A stretch of DNA of 43,274 nucleotides, from positions 23,519-66,792 of the forward strand of contig PBWC01000045.1 in assembly GCA_002729095.1 (NCBI GenBank), given 5' to 3'. This stretch comes from Methanobacteriota archaeon (lineage in GTDB: Archaea; Thermoplasmatota; Poseidoniia; Poseidoniales; Poseidoniaceae). Position 1 is the stretch's first letter. Every line of letters begins with the position of its first letter. Shown here in pieces: positions 27,523 to 35,418 of the stretch. Below the pieces are notes generated by a model that worked only from the letters and a program-made list of their open reading frames with translations, did not search any database and was not told the origin of the DNA. Made by a program: the position numbers and the translations under genes.

Positions 27523-29868
27523 TTAATCGTCAGTTGTATCGTCTTTAGCGTTGTACTTCTTCACTGGAAATAGCTTGTCTATCCATTTTGGCGACCACCA
27601 GTTTGCCTTGCCCATAAGCCTCATTGTTGCTGGAACCACCAGTGCTCTAACTATTGTTGCATCTAGAAGAATTGCCAGTGCTAAACCAAATCCTATTTGC
27701 TTCAAAATTACAACAGAAGATAACCCGAATGCACTGAATACTACCACCATAATGGCTGCCGCACCAGTAATCAAACGACCAGTTTTCTGGAGTCCATTTG
27801 CGACTGCGAGGGTATTGTCTCCTGTACGCTCCCATTCTTCATGGATCCTAGAAAGCATCAACACTTCATAATCCATAGATAAACCAAATACTATACAAAA
27901 TAGAATTATCGGATTTGTTGTTTCAATTGGTTGAGGTGTAAAGTTTAGTAATTCGGCTCCATTGCCCCATTGGAACACAAATACTAGCATACCGAATGAC
28001 GCTGATACGGATAAAATATTCATGATAATAGCCTTAATTGGAATTATCACACTTCTAACTTGAATGAATATCAGTAAAATGGTTGCTACAAGAATAAATG
28101 TTAATGCAATCGGCAGATTTTCGATAATTGCGTCTAAGACATCCAAACTGTAAGCCGCAAATCCAGCAACCATCAGAACTCCATCTTCTCCAGTGTTTAA
28201 TTCAGATAGTAATTCTACCCTTTCTGATCTGACGTCCGATACAAAATCCCTGCTGCTTTCTCCAGTGATAGTACCTGTCAGTGAAAATATGACAAATGTC
28301 ACATTTTCCGATATGAACTGGTCTCTAAGATATTCACGGCTGGCAATGGTATCGTTATCTAAAAATTCATCAGGTGTTTGCCAAAACTGTATGACCTCTG
28401 ATTCACTCATATTTTCGCTTGGTAAAGCATATCCTGAAGCATTAATTACTCGATCATCGTCTAGATAATTCTTCATCCAACGGTACATTGTAATCAGATT
28501 ATTTTCTTCTAGAGGATCTTCTCCATCAAAGTCTATCACAATCATTGCACGATTTACAGCACCCTCCGGCCATTTTTCGTCTATTAACTCGTAGCCTATT
28601 CTAGTTTCGTCATCCGGAGGTAGTGCGTCTCTTGAAGCAATTGAAAAATCAGCCTGCAAAAATGGTAATCCCGCTCCTAATAGTATGACAAGCGTTGGAA
28701 TCAATACTGCCCATGGACGTTTCATAACGAAATTTGCAATTCTTGCCCATGCACCATCTTCCTTCTCGTTTTCTACACTGAAGGAAAAAGGGATTTTACC
28801 CTTGAATACTTTATTGCCCATTAATGCTAAAATTGCGGGTAGGACAATTACTGAAAACACCATTGCAATACTGACCGCCAGTGTTCCACCTATTCCTAAA
28901 CTTGGCAGACCAGTATTCTCGAAAAATAACATGCCCATCAAACCTATTGCCACAGTTATTCCTGAGAAGAATACTGCTTTACCAGCTGTTGCAACAGTAA
29001 TGGCTATCGACATTCGGATATCACGACCATTATTCAGCTCTTCTCTAAACCTATTTACCATAAAAAGAGAATAATCCACTGATACACCTATACCAATTAA
29101 TGTAATGATATTCAGTGCATACTGAGTTACATCGGTGGTATTTGATAACCAAATAGTTACTCCCATTGCTGAAATTACTGTCAGTACTGCTACCCCGATA
29201 GGTAATAGAGCAGCAATAATTGTTCCAAAAACTATACCTAAAATAATCAGTGATAAAGGCCCGGAAATGAGTTCAGCTTTGATTAGATCATCTTGGATTC
29301 TTGAATCAAAAATAACATCTATGGCTAAGTCTCCAGTTCTCCAAGAATTAAATTCTGAATCTACATCAATGTCTTCCCAGTTTTCATCATAAATTTGCTT
29401 CGCTTCTTTCCTTTCTATAGAAATCTTTACTTTATTTTTAGCCCAAAAGCCATCTTCATCTTGGTATACAAAGCTTTCACGCTTCTCTCCAGAAGTTTCC
29501 CAAGAATACTGAATTGTAACATTATCCATTACGGCAAAATCAGCAAGTGCCGAAGTAACTGCTGCTTGCCATTCAGGGGAAGAGTCGTCAAGGCTAGGGT
29601 GGTTAATCAATAGAATGAAGTTCTCAGACTTGTTACTCTCATCTTCATCAGCAAATGCGCTCTTTCGTAAATCACCTGCTTCAACAGATTCTAAGTCACC
29701 CTCTCCCCAAGATTCAGCCCAGTTGGGTCCTAGTGAAATCAATGATCCTAAAATCATACAAGATAATACGCCAATGACTAAAACTTTCTTTTTATGGTCA
29801 AAAATAGATTCACCTAATTTGTAGAATGATCTGTTTTCAAGCATTTTCGGGTCTGTCGACCAGTCCAT
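27523..29868 (-). CDS. MMPL/RND-family transporter
   Basis: 781 aa with two repeated halves; GIGVSVDYSLFMVNRFREE and VFGLSMDYEVLMLSRIHEEWERTGD motifs. Confidence 0.92.
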   Translation of the reverse strand: MDWSTDPKMLENRSFYKLGESIFDHKKKVLVIGVLSCMILGSLISLGPNWAESWGEGDLESVEAGDLRKSAFADEDESNKSENFILLINHPSLDDSSPEWQAAVTSALADFAVMDNVTIQYSWETSGEKRESFVYQDEDGFWAKNKVKISIERKEAKQIYDENWEDIDVDSEFNSWRTGDLAIDVIFDSRIQDDLIKAELISGPLSLIILGIVFGTIIAALLPIGVAVLTVISAMGVTIWLSNTTDVTQYALNIITLIGIGVSVDYSLFMVNRFREELNNGRDIRMSIAITVATAGKAVFFSGITVAIGLMGMLFFENTGLPSLGIGGTLAVSIAMVFSVIVLPAILALMGNKVFKGKIPFSFSVENEKEDGAWARIANFVMKRPWAVLIPTLVILLGAGLPFLQADFSIASRDALPPDDETRIGYELIDEKWPEGAVNRAMIVIDFDGEDPLEENNLITMYRWMKNYLDDDRVINASGYALPSENMSESEVIQFWQTPDEFLDNDTIASREYLRDQFISENVTFVIFSLTGTITGESSRDFVSDVRSERVELLSELNTGEDGVLMVAGFAAYSLDVLDAIIENLPIALTFILVATILLIFIQVRSVIIPIKAIIMNILSVSASFGMLVFVFQWGNGAELLNFTPQPIETTNPIILFCIVFGLSMDYEVLMLSRIHEEWERTGDNTLAVANGLQKTGRLITGAAAIMVVVFSAFGLSSVVILKQIGFGLALAILLDATIVRALVVPATMRLMGKANWWSPKWIDKLFPVKKYNAKDDTTDD

Positions 29869-29961
29869 ATACTCCCCGTTACAATTCGGTATATGAAACA
29901 GTGTTTTACAATTAAGTAATTTAAAAACATAAAAACGAGATTTGATAAAATAGAATACTGT

Positions 29962-30489
29962 ATGTTTGCCATGGAACGAGCTCTGTTAGGTGGTGGATGC
30001 TTTTGGTGTACGGAAGGAGCATTCAAGCAAATGAAAGGTGTTGATTCCGCTCTCCCTGCATATGCGGGAGGTCCCGATAAGTTTCCTAATTATGATTCAG
30101 TTTGTTCAGGAAAAACTGGCCATGCTGAAATTGTAGAAGTTATTTTTGATCCAGATATAATCTCTTTTGAGACTATTTTACAGGTTTTTTTTACAGTTCA
30201 TGACCCCACCCAACTTAACCGTCAAGGAAATGATATTGGCACCCAATACAGGAGTTGTATAATGCCAACCAGCGATACTCAGGAGCAAATATCAAAAAAG
30301 GTGATTAAAGAAATGCAACAATTTTTCAATTCAGAGATCGTAACAACTATCGAACAACCCACTAATTTCACAATTGCTGAAAAATACCACCACGATTACT
30401 ATGCTAGAAACCCATATCAAGGATACTGCATGGCAGTTGTAGGTCCAAAGTTATCTAAATTGAGGAAAAAATTAGCGCACCTATACTAG
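29962..30489 (+). CDS. msrA: Peptide methionine-S-sulfoxide reductase
   Basis: ALLGGGCFWCTEGAF, YAGG, GHAEIVEVIFDP, FFTVHDPTQLNRQGNDIGTQYRS. Confidence 0.97.
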   Translation: MFAMERALLGGGCFWCTEGAFKQMKGVDSALPAYAGGPDKFPNYDSVCSGKTGHAEIVEVIFDPDIISFETILQVFFTVHDPTQLNRQGNDIGTQYRSCIMPTSDTQEQISKKVIKEMQQFFNSEIVTTIEQPTNFTIAEKYHHDYYARNPYQGYCMAVVGPKLSKLRKKLAHLY

Positions 30490-30526
30490 CGAGATATTGA
30501 AGAAGTCTCTTCTGTAGCGTTGTTAC

Positions 30527-32161
30527 ATGGTGAATAATGTTCCACGACCCCCAACTCCTGTTAATGAACCAGTTCTTGGCTATCTCCCCGGAAGCCCTGA
30601 AAGAATTGCATTGAAGGAAGAACTGACAAGACAATCTAATGAAATAGTTGAGATTCCTTGTATTATCAACGGGGTTGAGGTTTACACTAATGATGTTGTA
30701 GAACAGGTAATGCCTCACAACCACGGCCATGTCATCGCAAGAGTACACATGGCAGGAAAAAACGAAGTCGATGACGCAATTAAAGCTTCTTTGGATGCTC
30801 ATGATGCTTGGTCTAGTATGGCTTGGGAAGCAAGGTGTGCAATTTTCCTCAAGGCGAGTGAATTACTCAGGGGAGAATACCGCGCCAAAATTAATGCTAG
30901 TACTATGATTAACCAGTCTAAAACCTGTCATCAAGCCGAGATTGATTCAGCTTGTGAATTAATCGACTTTTGGAGATTCAACACATTCTATGCTAGACAA
31001 ATATACGAAGATCTACAACCTTCTGTTTCTCCATCCAGCATGTGGAATTCAAGTGAAGTGAGGCCTCTAGAGGGATTTGTTTTCTCTGTTACACCTTTCA
31101 ATTTCAGTAGCATTGCTGCAAATCTTCCATCCTCTGCTGCGATAATGGGTAATACCGGTGTTTGGAAACCAAGCAGAAACTCCTACCTATCAAATTACTA
31201 TTTGATGAGGTTAATGATGGATGCTGGATTACCAGATGGAGTTATTAATTTCATACCAGGAAAGGCTAGTTTGGTGGGAGAAATTTGCTTATCGCACCCT
31301 ATGTTAGCAGGTATTCACTTCACTGGATCAACCGCTGTATTTAGAAAAATGTGGAAGGATGTTGCAGATAATCTTCCCAATATGCGATCCTATCCTAGAA
31401 TTGTAGGAGAAACCGGAGGAAAAGATTTCATAGTTGCTCACCCAAATTGTGATGAAAAAGCATTAATTGTCGCTCTAATAAGGGGTGCTTTTGAATTTCA
31501 GGGACAGAAATGTAGCGCTGCAAGCCGAGCATATATTCCTAAATCTGTTTGGGAAAATATCAGTGAAGAATATTGCGCCGAGGTTTCAAAAATTTCCGTT
31601 GGAGACCCCAAAGATTTCTCTAATTTTATGTCCGCAGTAATTGATAGAAAATCATTCGATAATATATGTGGATATATTGACCGTGCTAATTCAGATAGCG
31701 GTTGTGAAATAGTGACAGGAGGAGAATATGATGACTCCCATGGATATTTCATAAACCCAACAACTATTATCTGTTCAGACCCTAAATATGAGTCGATGAG
31801 CGAAGAGATTTTTGGCCCTGTTTTATCGATTTACATTTATCCTGATAATGAATTTGAAGAAGTCCTAAAGTTGTGTGATGAAACTTCTGAATATGCTTTG
31901 ACTGGCTCGATATTTGCTACTAAGAGAGAAGATATTGTAACTGCTCAAAAAGCACTAAAGTATTCATCCGGAAATTTCTACATCAATGACAAGCCAACAG
32001 GTGCAGTGGTTGGTCAACAGCCATTTGGTGGAGCCAGAGGTAGCGGAACAAACGACAAAGCTGGTTCTCCACTAAATCTTCTTAGATGGGTCAGCCCACG
32101 TTCCATTAAGGAGACTTTCGCACCTCCGCATGATTGGACTTACGGCTTCCTAAATGAGTGA
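30527..32161 (+). CDS. 1-pyrroline-5-carboxylate dehydrogenase (ALDH4A1-like)
   Basis: ALDH motifs FTGSTAVFRKMWK, GETGGKDFIVAHP, FEFQGQKCSAASRAYIP; extended similarity to ALDH4A1 from memory (NEPVLGYLPGSPER, FYINDKPTGAVVGQQPFGGARGSGTNDKAG). Confidence 0.92.
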   Translation: MVNNVPRPPTPVNEPVLGYLPGSPERIALKEELTRQSNEIVEIPCIINGVEVYTNDVVEQVMPHNHGHVIARVHMAGKNEVDDAIKASLDAHDAWSSMAWEARCAIFLKASELLRGEYRAKINASTMINQSKTCHQAEIDSACELIDFWRFNTFYARQIYEDLQPSVSPSSMWNSSEVRPLEGFVFSVTPFNFSSIAANLPSSAAIMGNTGVWKPSRNSYLSNYYLMRLMMDAGLPDGVINFIPGKASLVGEICLSHPMLAGIHFTGSTAVFRKMWKDVADNLPNMRSYPRIVGETGGKDFIVAHPNCDEKALIVALIRGAFEFQGQKCSAASRAYIPKSVWENISEEYCAEVSKISVGDPKDFSNFMSAVIDRKSFDNICGYIDRANSDSGCEIVTGGEYDDSHGYFINPTTIICSDPKYESMSEEIFGPVLSIYIYPDNEFEEVLKLCDETSEYALTGSIFATKREDIVTAQKALKYSSGNFYINDKPTGAVVGQQPFGGARGSGTNDKAGSPLNLLRWVSPRSIKETFAPPHDWTYGFLNE

Positions 32162-32466
32162 AGTGGCAACTTCTTACTTTTATCGACTCTACTTACAGAG
32201 TCTACCAGTAACCTAGGTTTCATTCCATTACTTATCAAAGATATAAGCCACCATCCCAGAGATAGTAACGGTGTTGAAATTAACATAGTTAGACAAAGAA
32301 AAACAATGATGTTTGATTTTGAAAGGGACCAAGAATAAATTATTGTGAATAACATTACAATCACAAAATAAATTCTAGATGCCTCGCTTGGAGTTTGCCA
32401 TCCCCTGTGGTCAAGCCTTGGAGCAAACAGAAATTCAAACACGCCCATGACAAAAAGTCCCTGCAA
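32140..32466 (-). CDS. Small predicted membrane protein
   Basis: 108 aa with hydrophobic helices; no family recognised; overlaps the 3' end of the preceding convergent gene. Confidence 0.5.
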   Translation of the reverse strand: MQGLFVMGVFEFLFAPRLDHRGWQTPSEASRIYFVIVMLFTIIYSWSLSKSNIIVFLCLTMLISTPLLSLGWWLISLISNGMKPRLLVDSVSRVDKSKKLPLHSFRKP

Positions 32467-32480
32467 TCAAATAAAAAGTT

Positions 32481-32523
32481 CTGTTAGTAAGCATACGATG
32501 ATTTCATCAAATAAGACTAACAG
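32481..32523. repeat. Inverted repeat CTGTTAGT...ACTAACAG (8-bp arms) with inner dyad GATGATTTCATC
   Basis: Arms 32481-32488 and 32516-32523 are perfect reverse complements; loop contains a second short dyad. Confidence 0.7.
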
Positions 32524-32530
32524 GATAGAC

Positions 32531-32598
32531 CCCGCTGTGATGACTGCTTTAGCCGAATGCTGAAAATTCAGTGACGAGTGATGGGCGAACTGAGCGGG
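32531..32598 (+). ncRNA. Intergenic box C/D guide sRNA (candidate)
   Basis: Stem CCCGC/GCGGG; C box GUGAUGA (32537-32543); D' CUGA (32560-32563) or CCGA; C' GUGACGA (32571-32577); 12-nt guide GUGAUGGGCGAA (32578-32589); D box CUGA (32590-32593). Confidence 0.75.
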
Positions 32599-32649
32599 AC
32601 CTTAATTCAAAATAATCTTCAATAGATTGATTATTATCTAATATGTGGC

Positions 32650-33045
32650 ATGTACATGAGCAAGAGTATATTCATCAAATTTGTATCAGAACCTAGAAAT
32701 GATCCGATTAAATCCATCGTCGGGTTAGCATGTGCTGCCCAAGCAATAAACGATGGGCATAATGTGAGTGTTTTTTTCGCTGCGGCAGGAACAAGATTAC
32801 TGGATTCTAACTATCTTGAAGAATTGGAAAAAGAGCTCGGAGCGGACGTTCCTATGGTTGCTAATTTCATGAATACTATTAGCTCTGGAGCTACACTATA
32901 CTGCTCTTTTGCATCAGTCAAGGCAGTACTAGGATATAGTGAAGGTGATGAAGCACTAGTAGTATCTGATGATCAAATAAAATGGAGTGGCCCACCTGGA
33001 GTGATAAGTTTGGCAACCGCTTCTGAAATTCAACTTACTTACTAA
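32650..33045 (+). CDS. DsrE/DsrF-like family protein
   Basis: IVGLACAAQAINDGHNVSVFFAAAGTRLL..GATLYCSFASVKAVLG typical of the DsrE fold. Confidence 0.65.
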   Translation: MYMSKSIFIKFVSEPRNDPIKSIVGLACAAQAINDGHNVSVFFAAAGTRLLDSNYLEELEKELGADVPMVANFMNTISSGATLYCSFASVKAVLGYSEGDEALVVSDDQIKWSGPPGVISLATASEIQLTY

Positions 33046-33096
33046 GTTAATACATAATTACGGTTGATTTGAAAACTCAGACGGATTAGGAAGTCC

Positions 33097-34539
33097 ATGC
33101 AGGGATTAATGAAGACGCCGCTGTCTCCTGCACCGAATAATATTTATTTATCACAAAAATCTTCTAGATGGAGAACTATTGGCTCAATGCTAGGGTTAGT
33201 AACCGTAATTTTCTTCTACGTAAACACTGCATTATTTATTGTAAGTGGATTTATTGATTCAAACCTGAATGGTATTCTAGGCCCTAGTGACCCTTTACAA
33301 GTGATGATAGGAACCCTATGCTCTACTCCATTTCTACTCGCTTTCATACTTCTTAGGAAACCCAAACTAGCCCACGTAGTTAGAATTGAACCATCTAATC
33401 AAGGAACCAATACCCATCTGATTGCTCCATCTACACTAATCCAAACGCCAATGCAAACATCGCTCAAACACCATTTAGTTCACAATACTGCACCTCTACA
33501 AATTCCGCCATTGAAGCAGTTATGGTTGATTTTTTTCTTCGGAACATTAATTTCAACAATTTGTATGATTCCTATATTGATCAGTTCAACAATATGGGCA
33601 GTTTTACTTTTCTTATTGATTGCAATACCAGCATGGATAATTGGTTTTTCAACACCAGTATTTGCTTGGTGGGCTACATCAAATGAGTACTTTGGACTTC
33701 AAACTACTAAGAGACAAGGCGAGTGGATGTTAATTGCAGGAATGCTATCTACTTTCCCAGCATTGGTAATTAACTCATTAATTTCCCCAATCATAATCAC
33801 TTTCTTAGGAATAAGTATGGATGGTGTTGAAAGCCTTGGTTATGGTATGATTCTGTTCCTTTCTGCTCCAATAGGAGAAGAGTTGAGCAAAGCATTAGCG
33901 ATTTTATTCTTATCTAGATTCATTGATTCAGGAAAAAGAGGTTTCCAAATAGGGTTCTCTGTCGGACTTGGATTCGCCCTTTTAGAAAATATGTCATACA
34001 TTCTTGGAGCACTACTTTCTGGGGAGAGTGCTGCACTGAGTTTTATTTTAACCACTGTATTAAGGGCTATAGGTTCAATTCCTGGCCATGCAACATGGAC
34101 TGCAATTTCTGGGTTTGCAATAGGACATCATATTTCAAAAAATAATCATTCCAAATCTTTAATTGATGGAATTTATGTAAAGAAAAAAATCACTAAACAA
34201 GAAAGTCAGTGGGCATTATTTGACAATAAAACTGGAGAATTGATTTCCAGTTCAAGCATCAAACCTCAAACTGTTTTGCCTAAATGGCTTAGTGCTGGTA
34301 AAGATAAAGAAATTAAAATAACTAAATCACCTACATTAGCAATTTTTATTGCAATTTTTTGTCATGCAATATGGAATGGGACACTTTGGATATCTGGAAG
34401 AATATTCATTGATAGCCCAATACTAATTAAGATTGTAATCGATCTTGTTCTAGTTACCACGTTAATAGTCATACTTTGGTTTATTCTAAGACGGTTAATA
34501 CCTTATGCTGTAGATGACCGAAATTCGTTATTAAGTTAA
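33097..34539 (+). CDS. PrsW-like intramembrane protease family protein
   Basis: Motifs APIGEELSKALAILFL, GLGFALLENMSYIL, PGHATWTAISGFAIGHH, CHAIWNG in TM segments. Confidence 0.8.
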   Translation: MQGLMKTPLSPAPNNIYLSQKSSRWRTIGSMLGLVTVIFFYVNTALFIVSGFIDSNLNGILGPSDPLQVMIGTLCSTPFLLAFILLRKPKLAHVVRIEPSNQGTNTHLIAPSTLIQTPMQTSLKHHLVHNTAPLQIPPLKQLWLIFFFGTLISTICMIPILISSTIWAVLLFLLIAIPAWIIGFSTPVFAWWATSNEYFGLQTTKRQGEWMLIAGMLSTFPALVINSLISPIIITFLGISMDGVESLGYGMILFLSAPIGEELSKALAILFLSRFIDSGKRGFQIGFSVGLGFALLENMSYILGALLSGESAALSFILTTVLRAIGSIPGHATWTAISGFAIGHHISKNNHSKSLIDGIYVKKKITKQESQWALFDNKTGELISSSSIKPQTVLPKWLSAGKDKEIKITKSPTLAIFIAIFCHAIWNGTLWISGRIFIDSPILIKIVIDLVLVTTLIVILWFILRRLIPYAVDDRNSLLS

Positions 34540-34613
34540 AAAACTGTATTTTTAACTAATTAAAGGGCATTACATTTTAAGAGGAATTATTACGAGTACT
34601 TTTTGGGAATTAC

Positions 34614-35375
34614 ATGGATGTCTTGACTGGAGGTTTCAATCAAGGTAATTTGATTGTTACTGGAATGATAATCCTGGGGCTGATTGTTGGCTCGTCCAAG
34701 GCTAAAATGTTAGATTCCGCAGGGGTTGCTGCTGCCACATTCATTGGACTAGTGGTTGGCGGAATGGGACATTGGACTTGGCTGCTAATTTTACTCGCTT
34801 TTTTATTGGCATCACACAAAGCCACAAAATGGCGTTTTGAGGAAAAAAAAGCTCGTAATATGAGTGAATCTGATGATGGTCATAGAGGCTGGGTCAATGT
34901 ATTGGCAAATGGAGGACTACCTGCTTTAGTCGCAGTTATGGCCTTTTTTCAGGAAGACTGGGAATTCGGCATTTGGATGTTCAGTGCAGCGGTTGCTGTT
35001 GCAACAGCCGATACTTTTGCTAGTGAAATAGGATGCCTTGATGATAACGTGAGAATGATTACTACTCTAAAACCATGTGATGCGGGACTGAACGGTGGAT
35101 TTTCCTCAACAGGTCAAAAAGCGGCGTTACTAGGATCAGCATTAATTGGTTTACTGGCTTTCATAGCCTGGTATACTACTAACCTAGATTCAGTAATTAT
35201 TGATGGTATCATTCTCTCATTGGTAACTTGTGTTATAGGGTGGATTGGGTGTCAGGTAGATAGCCTTCTAGGAGCATTATTTGAGAATAGAGGATACCTA
35301 ACAAAGGGCGGCGTGAACACTCTAGCCATTACATCCGGAATGATGTTTATGTGGGCTTGGCTTAGATTCATTTAA
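34614..35375 (+). CDS. DUF92/TMEM19 family membrane protein (VTE6 phytyl-phosphate-kinase-like)
   Basis: TADTFASEIG..VRMITTLKPCDAGLNGGFSSTGQKAALLGSALIG. Confidence 0.85.
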   Translation: MDVLTGGFNQGNLIVTGMIILGLIVGSSKAKMLDSAGVAAATFIGLVVGGMGHWTWLLILLAFLLASHKATKWRFEEKKARNMSESDDGHRGWVNVLANGGLPALVAVMAFFQEDWEFGIWMFSAAVAVATADTFASEIGCLDDNVRMITTLKPCDAGLNGGFSSTGQKAALLGSALIGLLAFIAWYTTNLDSVIIDGIILSLVTCVIGWIGCQVDSLLGALFENRGYLTKGGVNTLAITSGMMFMWAWLRFI

Positions 35376-35418
35376 TTTCACAAATCGTCGGCGAGTTCTT
35401 CAACCAAAACCTATTGGT

